The notes under the pieces are model-generated. The model was given only the letters and a program-made list of their open reading frames with translations, did not search any database and had not been told where the DNA came from. A stretch of DNA of 25,178 nucleotides from Caldilineaceae bacterium (lineage in GTDB: Bacteria > Chloroflexota > Anaerolineae > Caldilineales > Caldilineaceae), in the NCBI GenBank assembly GCA_026645575.1, contig JAPKMW010000135.1, positions 1 through 25,178 on the forward strand. The letters run 5' to 3'. Positions within the stretch are counted from its first letter, which is position 1. Each line of letters starts with the position of its first letter. A program made the translations under genes and the position numbers. Positions 6,136-14,787 of this stretch are shown here, in pieces.

Positions 6136-8979
6136 TTAGCGAAGTACGATGGGTAGATAGAGTCCCAATGATGGCGAAGGCGATGCTGCTACCGGTAGCT
6201 GTTCCGGCAGCAGCGTACAATTTCGCGTCGAACTACAGGTGGGTAACTGTGTGGTAGTTGCCGTTTGTACAATACCGACACCCCACAGGGCGTTGAGAGA
6301 ACTGTGCCAATTGCTTGTTTGCGTCCAGGCTAGATTGGCAGGCGTATAGAGTGTTTGCTTTTCATCGACAGCCGCGGAGAGATAGATTCCCATGCCGCTT
6401 GCTTCATTCCACTGCCATTGCTGTCCAGGATAGGGGTGTGGGGAGCCATTCTTAAACGCCCAACTGACCATGACGGTTGACAAGGCGTTCTCAACGACTG
6501 TTGCGGCAGTGGTCACTGTAGTGTTGGCGCTCATCTTCTGTTTGATTTGTTTGAGCAGGCTACCAAGGTCGCCATAGTGATCAGCGCCGTTGATGGCGCC
6601 GTCATAGTTGCTTTCGTAGCGCTCGGTTTGGGCAAAAACATCAAGCATTGCGTCTCGCTGTGTGCCGACTGCACTTTGCAGCGCGACAGAGAGGGTGTTG
6701 ACGGCTTGGGCCAGCGCTTCGATGTTTCTAAGGTTGTAAAGCGCCAGGGTATAGGGATGGCCTGATGTACGACTATCCAGGGCGTTCTTTTCGGCAGTGA
6801 ACCAGGCTTTGCCGATCGTTTCCGCATCCTGTTCAGCCGTCACAGCCGCCAACATGGTATCATAGGCAAATGAGGTCCAGGCAGTATTAGGCGAGGCAAG
6901 CAGGTAGTTGACATTGTCACGCACTTCATAGGCGACTTCGGCCATACCCATAGAACAAGCATCCAGGTAGAGCAGATCGATGTTGCGTTTGGTTGCAGTG
7001 CGAATCCAATTCAGAGCAACCCCCAGCGCTTTGGTGGACATGGAGCGATTGCCGGGCTGGCCGTTACCTGGTAGGTCATCCCAGAGGAAACCGCCAATCC
7101 GTTCCTCATAAGGGCCACTTGGACTTGGTTGCTCAGTCCAGTTGCTGGGTTGTCCAGGAAGCGCGTTGGCTGTCCAGCCACTGCCATGACCAACGAGCGA
7201 GAGGATGTTGTGTGAGGCGACGGGATGTACGCCAACAGCTTTCTGAACAAAATCATAAAGAGCTTTGGGATGAGCGCTATTTTCATCCCCATCCCAGAAA
7301 TTAGTCCCTTTTACGTAGCGATTGTCAGGGCAAGTTGGGTTTGATAAACGAATACAGGGAATGGCATCTGGTTGAATCTCGAAAATATAGCTGTCATTAT
7401 TGCCGGGGCCATCGATCATTAACCACGTATCGACCCCGCTGTGTGCGCCGCTCTCTATGTTAGTCAGTAGCCGGTCAAGGTCTTCAGCATTATCACCCAA
7501 GTTGTTATCCAGCACGGTATAGACCATCACTAGCGGTTTGCTACCGCATTGTTCCCCCAGACATTCCAGGCTTAGACGGTAGTTACCAACGCCTGCCAAA
7601 GTCTGATCATCGACCAGAATGGTAAACTTACCATCGCTAGTGATAGCACAATTGTTTAATTCAATCGTGTCATTGAAGGAATAGTTTGTACAGATTACTT
7701 TGCCACCGGAATCAAAAACGGTTAAACGTGGACGGTAAGAGCCGCTGGTGCGTGTCATGGTGAGTTTAATTAGGTTGGCATTAGCGGCTGTAAAGAGGTA
7801 AGTATCGGCCATAGCAACAGCGTCAATATCACCTGTTACCGTTTGACCAAAACGGATTTGAGTGGCGTTGCCAGGATTATTAATACGTTGAGCAAAGAGA
7901 CGGTAGTCGCCGGTAACAGTAAGTGACTGATCATCAACAAAAACTGCGTGTTGCCCAGTCGTTGTGATGGAACAGTAAGCAATATTTACCGGATCGCCAA
8001 ACGTATAGGTGCCACAGACTTCGTTCCCAGCCGCGTCGTAAACGCGGAGACGCGGCCGGTAGGTTCCGGATACTTTGGCCAGCCGTAGTAAAATTTGATC
8101 ATTTTGTGCAGCGTCAAAGGTAAAGGTATCGATTTCAGCAACGTTGTTGAGCGTCCCCAGCAATGGCGCCCCAAATTGCAGAGCGGTTGTACTCCCAGGC
8201 AGGTTACGTTTCTGAATGTGTAAAGCGTAGTCACCGGTGGCAGCAAGTTGTTGGTTATCGACTAAGATCGCATAAGTTCCGCTTTCGGTAATGGAACAAG
8301 GTTCCAGATTTACTGGGGTGCCAACGGTATAATTTCCACAGACCAGAGTACCAGCTTGGTTATAGACGCGTAATTGTGGACGGTAATTGCCGGCCGTGCG
8401 AACAAGGCGTAAGATCGCTTGATCGTCCCGTGCCATTTCCAGGGTAAAAGCATCACCTTCAATGGCAGAGGCAAGCGTACCAGTAATGATCTGTCCAAAG
8501 GCTACCGGCAAGGCGTTGCCGACCGCATTAAGTTTTTGCAGATAAACCTTGTAGTTACCGGTTCCGCTGCCCGCTTGATCATCGACGCGCAAGGTGAAGG
8601 TCCCGCTACTGGTGGCTGCACAAGCCACTGCTATAACCTCAGTAAAACTGTAATTGCCGCAAATTTGATTGCCATTCACATCAAAAATGGCAATGCGTGG
8701 CCGATATGTGCCGGATGTGCGTAGCAAACGAGCAACCAACTGATCATTGGTCGATGCGCTGAATGAGAAATTATCCGCCTCGCCGACAACACTGAGAGAA
8801 CAGTCAAAGACTTCACCGATGATGGCGTTAGGGGGACAATTGACGGATGGTCTATTTGGTTGATTTGCATTGATTTTAGCGGCATGTAGGTATTGTGTGG
8901 CAAGCCAAAAGAACATGAATGTTACTACGGTGACGAAAACATGTGACAAAAACCTTCGGCATAATAGTCTATTAGGCAT
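6136..8979 (-). CDS. Secreted C11 (clostripain-family) cysteine peptidase with PPC-like repeats
   Basis: 947 aa. A signal peptide or anchor occupies residues 1-34 (hydrophobic core FVTVVTFMFFWLATQYLHA). Four repeats of about 100 aa follow (about 60-150, 160-258, 268-366, 376-472), each with a SGxYRPRLxVYD-like strand, a cysteine pair (107/120, 214/228, 322/336, 430/444) and a terminal GDYxLxxQ block; they resemble pre-peptidase C-terminal beta-sandwich domains. The clan CD catalytic domain starts about 480: dyad His598 in LSLVGHGSGW and Cys675 in LLYLDACSMGMAEVAYE, as in clostripain, which cleaves after basic residues. The last residues, LGLYLPIVLR, resemble a C-terminal tail frequent on exported Chloroflexi proteins. 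Start 8979 is chosen for the AAGGAG site upstream; an earlier in-frame codon would spoil the signal peptide. Likely acts outside the cell. Confidence 0.88.
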   Translation of the reverse strand: MPNRLLCRRFLSHVFVTVVTFMFFWLATQYLHAAKINANQPNRPSVNCPPNAIIGEVFDCSLSVVGEADNFSFSASTNDQLVARLLRTSGTYRPRIAIFDVNGNQICGNYSFTEVIAVACAATSSGTFTLRVDDQAGSGTGNYKVYLQKLNAVGNALPVAFGQIITGTLASAIEGDAFTLEMARDDQAILRLVRTAGNYRPQLRVYNQAGTLVCGNYTVGTPVNLEPCSITESGTYAILVDNQQLAATGDYALHIQKRNLPGSTTALQFGAPLLGTLNNVAEIDTFTFDAAQNDQILLRLAKVSGTYRPRLRVYDAAGNEVCGTYTFGDPVNIAYCSITTTGQHAVFVDDQSLTVTGDYRLFAQRINNPGNATQIRFGQTVTGDIDAVAMADTYLFTAANANLIKLTMTRTSGSYRPRLTVFDSGGKVICTNYSFNDTIELNNCAITSDGKFTILVDDQTLAGVGNYRLSLECLGEQCGSKPLVMVYTVLDNNLGDNAEDLDRLLTNIESGAHSGVDTWLMIDGPGNNDSYIFEIQPDAIPCIRLSNPTCPDNRYVKGTNFWDGDENSAHPKALYDFVQKAVGVHPVASHNILSLVGHGSGWTANALPGQPSNWTEQPSPSGPYEERIGGFLWDDLPGNGQPGNRSMSTKALGVALNWIRTATKRNIDLLYLDACSMGMAEVAYEVRDNVNYLLASPNTAWTSFAYDTMLAAVTAEQDAETIGKAWFTAEKNALDSRTSGHPYTLALYNLRNIEALAQAVNTLSVALQSAVGTQRDAMLDVFAQTERYESNYDGAINGADHYGDLGSLLKQIKQKMSANTTVTTAATVVENALSTVMVSWAFKNGSPHPYPGQQWQWNEASGMGIYLSAAVDEKQTLYTPANLAWTQTSNWHSSLNALWGVGIVQTATTTQLPTCSSTRNCTLLPEQLPVAASPSPSLGLYLPIVLR

Positions 8980-9170
8980 GTCGTGTGTCTCCTTGTTAAC
9001 ATGAATTGGGTGTTGGGTGCATCCCAAACTTTTGCATGGTTTTGGAGAATGTCAAAGGACACCGAGTGTTACTTCTCTGTACGCAAAATCTTGAAAGGCA
9101 CCCTGTAAAGTTACTTGCGACATGTGTTACACGCGGCGAACGCTCTTACATAGCGCTGATTGTATAAATT

Positions 9171-9229
9171 TGCTTTGTCCGATAACACCGATTAGTTTGA
9201 CACTGTCACAGTAGTTATCGAACAAAGCA
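9171..9229. terminator. 16-bp inverted repeat just after the lipoprotein gene
   Basis: Arms TGCTTTGTCCGATAAC (9171-9186) and a 15/16 complement (9214-9229) enclose 27 nt that themselves contain the small palindrome TGACACTGTCA. The structure starts about 16 bp past the stop of the minus-strand lipoprotein gene and is followed by A/T-rich sequence, so a terminator or 3'-end stabiliser is plausible. Confidence 0.5.
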
Positions 9230-9244
9230 TACAGAATTGTTAAA

Positions 9245-11722
9245 TTATTGGCAGTATCCAACATAACTTCGGCCATCTGAACATGTGCAGAGTGGATAGG
9301 AAGGACCGTCAATGCTATCACGAACCATGTCAGTGCGACAGACTGCATTTTTTGAGTTTCCTGGCAGATAGACTGGTTCAGATGGGAAGCGATTACAGGC
9401 GCCTCTGAATTTGGCAAAAAGAGAGTCTGTAACATGCCCGTAAAGGTCGTTTTGCCTCTCGCAGGCGTACCGAGTCTGCTCATTGTCACTGGCGTCCAAT
9501 TCTAAAACTTGTCCATAGGCTCGAAATGCTTCTTTATAGTTGTTCTGTTTATCATAGACCAAAGCTCTGCCATAATAACCGCTCGCATCTTTCGGAGCTA
9601 ACCGGATTGCTGTATCGTAATCGGCAATTGCCTTTGCAAATTGATCAAGATTGAGATATACATTCCCTCGTGACAGATAGGCGACAGTATTATTACGGTC
9701 TAACTCTAGCCACTTGCTGTAGACCGTCAGAGCTGTTTCATAAGCTTCGTCGTCATAATAAAGATGCCCCAGCCACTGATAGGTATCTGCATGAGTTGGA
9801 GCTAAATAAATTGCTCGATAATAATCCGCATGTGCGTTCCAGAACTCTCCTTGCTCTTTGTATACAAAACCCCTTTCTTTATATACAAATGGATTGAAAT
9901 GATCCCAGCTAATCGACTTGTTATAATCGGCTAAGGCCGCCACATAGTTGCCTTCTTGCAAGTGAAACCAACCCCGATCATAGTAAACCGAGGCAATGTC
10001 ACTTGTCTCCGTTTTTTCTGATGTTTGAAGCGTTAGCTCAAACATTTTGTTGAAATCTGCCAGAGCTTTGTCCAGTTTGCCTTGTGCTTGAAAGATTAAT
10101 CCACGATCACCATAGAACGAAGCCTGTTTTGGCTGTAGAGAAATTGCCCGTTCAATATCTGACAATGCTTTGTCAAGTTGTCCATCAATTTGATAGCCCC
10201 AAGCACGACGAGCGTATGCAGGTGCATAGTTCGGGTCCAGGGAGACTGCTTGGTTGAAATCCTTACGTGCTGCGATTTCAGTGTTCAACCGGTGAGATGC
10301 AAAACCACGTTTTGTCAGTGCTTCCGCTGAACCGGAATCTAGGATAAAGGCCCGATCATAGGCAAGATATGCTTCTTGATTCTGATTGTGGTCAATACAA
10401 ATGTCACCTAGATCAATCAGAGTGTCAAATGACATTGATTCAATTGAAGCAGTGCTTGATAGGCATGTAAGCTTGTCAAAATCCCAGATATTAAAATTAT
10501 CGAACGTAACGTGAATGCCAGGTTGTTCTAAATTTGCTACCGAGAGTGCAATGTCGCCGTAACTGAAAGTATCATCTTGTACAACATCAAGAATTTTACC
10601 GTTCAGGAGAATAGCGATTGTATTCTTATCGCTATACACGCCTAATCTATTACCTCCTGTTTGAGTATTGACGATGTTTGATGCATCGCCAGAGAGAAGA
10701 ACCTTTTTCTCACCGTGAACATGCTTACGCAATGTATAGCGCCCCTGAACATTCAACCAGAAATAGTAAAAATTCTTCTGATCCTGATAGCGAAAGAAAA
10801 CTCCGAAATTTGTATCCTCCTGCGCAGATGTCACATTTGTATCAACTTCAAACAAGAAATTATCCTCAATAATGCTACCTTCGCTCCATGTAATGGAATT
10901 AGGTTCATTATAGCTGATAAAGTATGAACCATCTTTTAAGCCGCGATTGCTGTTCTCATCTTTGTAGATTGGCCAACGCCCCATGTCAATGTCGAAATCT
11001 TCAGAAAAGGTCGGAGGGTAAGAGCGGATAGTTTCCAGTAGAGCGCTATCAACTTTGTTGTTATGATCCAAATTTAACGGAACAACCAAATTCGCTTGTG
11101 TTGTTGTGGAAAGTGTGACTGGGGCAGGATCAACTTTAGTCGTTGAAGCTGTAAGCTGATACTCCAGCTCGATAGGGATGGTATGACCGTGGATCAATGC
11201 TTCGGCTAGAGGAATCCGCCAGTAAGTCGTATTGGCATCAGTTTGACTGACTTTGGTCTCTTTACCAGATCCAAGGACACCATTGGATCTGACAAGAGTT
11301 GGCACATGAATAATAATGTCGTAATACTCATTACTAATGAATGGCTCCAAATCTGCCAGATCGCTATCGCGGGGTGGAAGGATCTGTGAAAATTTGTAGA
11401 CACCACTTTTTTCTTCTAAGGTTGTATAGTCATCAGCATGAGTAAACTGAACAAGATTAGTGATTTGAAAATCGGCAAAGAAGTAGCGTTGTCCACCTTC
11501 GTAGAATTCACCCAGAGTGACTTCCTGGTCAATTGATGAATTCTTCGCCAAGTCAGTGAATGGATTTTCCACAACTTCATCCATCAGCGCTTCCTCCATA
11601 ACACCTAGCTCAAAGTAGATGCGCGCCGACCCATCAGGGTATATCCACATTTCTTGTTTCACGGTCGCACAACCCGTAAGAAATGTGACGACGAAGAGAT
11701 ATAAAATATGAATAGCTCTCAT
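9245..11722 (-). CDS. Large lipoprotein with LamG-like domain and TPR array
   Basis: 825 aa. N-terminal lipoprotein signal with lipobox VTFLTGC (Cys18), so it should be anchored in the membrane facing outward. Residues about 20-190 form a beta-rich domain opening with IYPDGSARIYFELGV, reminiscent of LppM-type domains. About 235-405 is a jelly-roll region (FSEDFDIDMGRW ... GVFFRYQDQKNFYYFWLN ... HVTFDNFNIWDF) of the LamG/DUF1080 kind, possibly glycan-binding. About 415-770 holds roughly nine TPR units (for example YYGRALVYDKQNNYKEAFRA), and the C-terminal tail is cysteine-rich (CRTDM...CTCSDGRSYVGYC). The start has AAGGAGAG a few bases upstream. Base composition reads visibly more AT-rich than fbp or the permeases. 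Its neighbour is an exported peptidase on the same strand; a shared role in extracellular substrate capture is only a guess. Confidence 0.82.
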   Translation of the reverse strand: MRAIHILYLFVVTFLTGCATVKQEMWIYPDGSARIYFELGVMEEALMDEVVENPFTDLAKNSSIDQEVTLGEFYEGGQRYFFADFQITNLVQFTHADDYTTLEEKSGVYKFSQILPPRDSDLADLEPFISNEYYDIIIHVPTLVRSNGVLGSGKETKVSQTDANTTYWRIPLAEALIHGHTIPIELEYQLTASTTKVDPAPVTLSTTTQANLVVPLNLDHNNKVDSALLETIRSYPPTFSEDFDIDMGRWPIYKDENSNRGLKDGSYFISYNEPNSITWSEGSIIEDNFLFEVDTNVTSAQEDTNFGVFFRYQDQKNFYYFWLNVQGRYTLRKHVHGEKKVLLSGDASNIVNTQTGGNRLGVYSDKNTIAILLNGKILDVVQDDTFSYGDIALSVANLEQPGIHVTFDNFNIWDFDKLTCLSSTASIESMSFDTLIDLGDICIDHNQNQEAYLAYDRAFILDSGSAEALTKRGFASHRLNTEIAARKDFNQAVSLDPNYAPAYARRAWGYQIDGQLDKALSDIERAISLQPKQASFYGDRGLIFQAQGKLDKALADFNKMFELTLQTSEKTETSDIASVYYDRGWFHLQEGNYVAALADYNKSISWDHFNPFVYKERGFVYKEQGEFWNAHADYYRAIYLAPTHADTYQWLGHLYYDDEAYETALTVYSKWLELDRNNTVAYLSRGNVYLNLDQFAKAIADYDTAIRLAPKDASGYYGRALVYDKQNNYKEAFRAYGQVLELDASDNEQTRYACERQNDLYGHVTDSLFAKFRGACNRFPSEPVYLPGNSKNAVCRTDMVRDSIDGPSYPLCTCSDGRSYVGYCQ

Positions 11723-12031
11723 TGTACTCTCCTTTTCCTAATTCAAGAAAACATAATACTTTTTAGATCACCTACAAGCCTACGTTGTCGAGTTTGTGTT
11801 GTCGATTTTGTCTCAACTTGATGCTATACTATGTCTGAAACAACAACGTGTTGCCAACATCGCCCTGTTCTGCTTATGAACTACGCTCCTGTACCGCTGA
11901 ATGGTTGGGTAGGGGAGAACCAACCATCCGCTGACCAACCTCTAATCCAAAGTGTAGCATGGTCTGGCAGGGTGCGAGTACGGTTTTTTGGCAAAACAGT
12001 GCGGTTTTATTGAAATACGTGAGGATGGACA
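11723..12031. other. Divergent intergenic region with repeats, no gene
   Basis: 309 bp between the lipoprotein and STAND genes. It contains the 14-nt tandem repeat and promoter-like element described separately. It also contains a hairpin with perfect arms ATGGTTGG/CCAACCAT (11901-11908 and 11920-11927), and direct repeats GTACGGTTTT/GTGCGGTTTT (about 11978-12007) close to the STAND start. A 60-codon frame from 11831 lacks a ribosome site and family features and is not called. Confidence 0.6.
11785..11830 (+). promoter_or_regulatory. Candidate promoter with 14-nt tandem repeat for the STAND gene
   Basis: Two adjacent 14-mers, TTGTCGAGTTTGTG (11785-11798) and TTGTCGATTTTGTC (11799-11812), match at 12 of 14 positions. 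They lie directly upstream of an extended -10 (TGC TATACT, -10 at 11825-11830). This would give a ~200-nt leader before the STAND ATG. The repeat could be an operator; prediction only. Confidence 0.4.
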
Positions 12032-14656
12032 ATGGCAAAACAGCCGAAAAAAGCTGAGCGCGCAGTTCGTGAACTCTCACCATTTGGACAGACACTACAG
12101 TGGGCGTTAGATCACTTTACCGATCCGCTGTTGCTTGCTGAGAAATCACCGCTTGCTTCGCCCTATCTACTAGGTCGTCATTTGCAACCGGACGCAGACG
12201 CGCCGGTCAATCGTGGTCGCGCATTGCAAAAAGTATTACAGAATGCGTTAGAGCGGCTAGATGGCCCAAATCATGAATTGATGCAGGCGATCATTCGGGA
12301 AAGGTATTTCAAGGGGCTTACAGCAGTTGCCGTACAAGAGCTTGCTCAGGTTAGCCTGAGTAAATCACAGTACCATGCACGGCAAAGGGAGGCGGTCAGC
12401 CGTTTTGAACCGTTGGTCGTTTCGTCTTTAAACCCGGCCATTCGCCTTGAATCGCCGCGCCAAGAAGCGGAACCGTTGGTCGGACGACAGGCCGAGATCA
12501 ACCGTTGCCAGAAAGCGCTAACCGAACAAAAGACTGTTACAGTTAGCGGCCCTGGCGGTATTGGCAAAAGTGCGTTGGGCGCGCACATCGCCCAACTATG
12601 GGGGCAGGAAAAGGTTCTCTGGTTCACTGTTCGCCCCGGTCTCAATGATCATCTGAATAGTTTTGTCTTTGCGTTAGCCTACTTCTGTCATCAACATGGT
12701 TCGTCTTCGCTTTGGCAAGAATTGACCGCCAATGACGGCCGTATCCGCCTGCCCCGCTTGCTGGATTTGGTGCGCCATACCTTGTCTGAATTACCTGTGC
12801 AGCCGCTGGTCTGCATTGACGAAGCCGATCTGATTCTGCCGGCAAGCGACGGCAACCATACCCAGTTTGTTCAATTGCTTTCAGCCATGCGTGGCAAGAT
12901 CCCAATGCTCTTACTAGGGCAGAAGGTCATTGTTGAAGGGGATCACTACGAAGTGTTGAGTGGACTACCTACTCTTTTTTGCAATCTGCTCTTAAAGCAA
13001 CATGAGATATTGCTCAACGAAACAACGCTACAGCAACTGCACGATTATACAGAGGGCAATCCCCTGTTGATCCAATTGTTGATCACCTTGCATGAGAGCG
13101 GGGTAAAGATCGCTGAGTTGCTGCCCCAACTACCCAAATCGCCTTCCGTCCAATTTCTGCTGGGTCGGATTTTACAACGCCTTGATGAGACGGAGATCGG
13201 CATTTTGATGGATCTGGCTGTCTTTCATACGCCTGCGCCTGTGGATGTGTGGGTAGCCGAGAAGCGTGTTGGCTATGCGCTTTCTCTCTTGCTCAGCCGA
13301 CGGCTTGTACAACAGGATAGCTACGGCGGGGTATTTTTGTTACCGGCCTTTCGTGATGTTATTGCTGCCGCCATTGATGCAAAGAAGATGCAGACATTAC
13401 AGCGGAAAGCGGCTGAAATTTTCCTCGTTCGCGGTCAATACACACTAGCAGCTTACCACTTTAGTAAGACCACAGAGCCGGCAGTGGCTGTTTGGCTTTG
13501 GAAAGAGGTAAGCCGCCAGGAGATTAACCAAGGGCAGGCGCATACCGCCTTAACGCTCTTCCGCACTATGCAAACTATGGCGTTACCGGCAGAAGCGCTC
13601 GATCAAACCAAACTATTTTGCGGCTTGTTGGAAAACCTGGTCGGCAGTCCGGCGAAAGCGCAAGCGGATCTGGCGTCGCTGCTCTCCAACACACCTATCC
13701 TCAAAGTTGAAGCTGATGAATTAGGCGGTGTTATCGCCAACAACCTGGGGCAATTTACAAACGCCAAGCGTCTTTTTGACCAGGCCATCCAACGGGCTGA
13801 ACATCTGGTGGAAGTTCGTCTCGCGCATGCGCACAAAGGGTTGGGTTGGATGTACTGGCGAGAACAAGCGCTAGATAAAGCCTGGCGCGAGGTGACAATT
13901 GCCCGCTATGAGGTGATCAATCTCGAAGGGGTGATTCAACGCTCCTACTGTCGTTACGACGAAGCTATCGCGTGCTTCAAAGAAGCGGTGACCATTGCGG
14001 AATCATTACAGCATCATGATGGTATTGCTAAAACCAGCCAAAATCTTTCCGATATCTATGCCCGTCTTGGGGAATTTGCCCAAGCCAAAGCGTATCATAC
14101 CCTGGCCGAGCAAACGAACCGCAAAATGGGGAAGACGATGGCGTTGATCGGCATGCAGATTGGGCGTGGGTTTATCGCCAATCTAGCTGGTGACTATGCG
14201 GAAGCGGCTCACGCGCTCAAAGAAGCGCAAAAACAAGCCGGCGCGCAAGAGTTGTTGACACCGCAACTATCGGCCTTAATTGCGCAGGGGTTAGCGGAAG
14301 CCTACCTCGGTTTACGCGATCTGGATCAGGCAGAACACCATGTCCAGCAAGCAATTGATCTGGAAGAAATGAATATCCTGCCCGATGCCTACCGCACACA
14401 TGGGGAAATTTTATTACACCGTGGACAATTTGACCTGGCCGAAGCAATGATCCAACAGTCAATTGCCTTTCTGGAGAAGCACGCTAGTGAGGATCTCTAT
14501 CTTGCCGGCTATGCGTGGCGGGCATTGGCTCAAGTTTACCGGGCGCGACAAAAGCTGAAATCAGCCGAAACCGCACAAACCAAAGCAATAGCGCTATTCA
14601 CACAAATCAATCTTCAAAATGAAGTTGATAAGACGCTCAACTGGTTAGCTGGTTAA
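12032..14656 (+). CDS. STAND-family NTPase with C-terminal TPR-like repeats
   Basis: 874 aa. An N-terminal region (about 1-145) includes a helix-turn-helix-like segment around 96-125 (LTAVAVQELAQVSLSKSQYH). A P-loop NTPase core starts at VGRQAEI (150), with Walker A GPGGIGKS (173-180) and Walker B LVCIDEAD (about 259-266), as in AP-ATPase/NB-ARC-like STAND proteins. A winged-helix-like segment follows, and about residues 480-870 form TPR-like helical repeats (for example FANLAGDYAEAAHALKEAQ-type units). STAND proteins are ATP-driven switches in which the repeat region senses a ligand and the N-terminus carries the output; here the output looks DNA-binding or adaptor-like rather than an obvious nuclease. 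The start has GTGAGGA upstream. It is divergent from the exported lipoprotein/protease pair; a regulatory link is possible but unproven. Confidence 0.85.
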   Translation: MAKQPKKAERAVRELSPFGQTLQWALDHFTDPLLLAEKSPLASPYLLGRHLQPDADAPVNRGRALQKVLQNALERLDGPNHELMQAIIRERYFKGLTAVAVQELAQVSLSKSQYHARQREAVSRFEPLVVSSLNPAIRLESPRQEAEPLVGRQAEINRCQKALTEQKTVTVSGPGGIGKSALGAHIAQLWGQEKVLWFTVRPGLNDHLNSFVFALAYFCHQHGSSSLWQELTANDGRIRLPRLLDLVRHTLSELPVQPLVCIDEADLILPASDGNHTQFVQLLSAMRGKIPMLLLGQKVIVEGDHYEVLSGLPTLFCNLLLKQHEILLNETTLQQLHDYTEGNPLLIQLLITLHESGVKIAELLPQLPKSPSVQFLLGRILQRLDETEIGILMDLAVFHTPAPVDVWVAEKRVGYALSLLLSRRLVQQDSYGGVFLLPAFRDVIAAAIDAKKMQTLQRKAAEIFLVRGQYTLAAYHFSKTTEPAVAVWLWKEVSRQEINQGQAHTALTLFRTMQTMALPAEALDQTKLFCGLLENLVGSPAKAQADLASLLSNTPILKVEADELGGVIANNLGQFTNAKRLFDQAIQRAEHLVEVRLAHAHKGLGWMYWREQALDKAWREVTIARYEVINLEGVIQRSYCRYDEAIACFKEAVTIAESLQHHDGIAKTSQNLSDIYARLGEFAQAKAYHTLAEQTNRKMGKTMALIGMQIGRGFIANLAGDYAEAAHALKEAQKQAGAQELLTPQLSALIAQGLAEAYLGLRDLDQAEHHVQQAIDLEEMNILPDAYRTHGEILLHRGQFDLAEAMIQQSIAFLEKHASEDLYLAGYAWRALAQVYRARQKLKSAETAQTKAIALFTQINLQNEVDKTLNWLAG

Positions 14657-14763
14657 CCGGCAAGAGCGTGTTCATGGCTTTCCCATTCCTTTCATATTCA
14701 GATGGATACTTCACGGTTGCTGATCGGTGCTTTACCATGCTATCGAACCCCAGGTCTCTCGTC

Positions 14764-14787
14764 AATCGATCACAACCGTGATCGATT
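14764..14787. terminator. Hairpin between convergent STAND and M81 genes
   Basis: Perfect 10-bp stem AATCGATCAC / GTGATCGATT with loop AACC. Its last base is the first base of the M81 stop codon (as read on the plus strand). Position between convergent genes suggests a shared terminator, though no T-run follows. Confidence 0.45.

Noticed and set aside
9127..9489. 120-codon minus-strand frame with a signal-like MQSVALTWFVIALTVLP segment
   Set aside because: It overlaps the end of the 825-aa lipoprotein in another frame, has no ribosome site of note, and its tail runs through the inverted repeat at 9171-9229.
11831..12013. 60-codon plus-strand frame upstream of the STAND gene
   Set aside because: No ribosome site, spans the ATGGTTGG hairpin and the leader, and shows no family feature.
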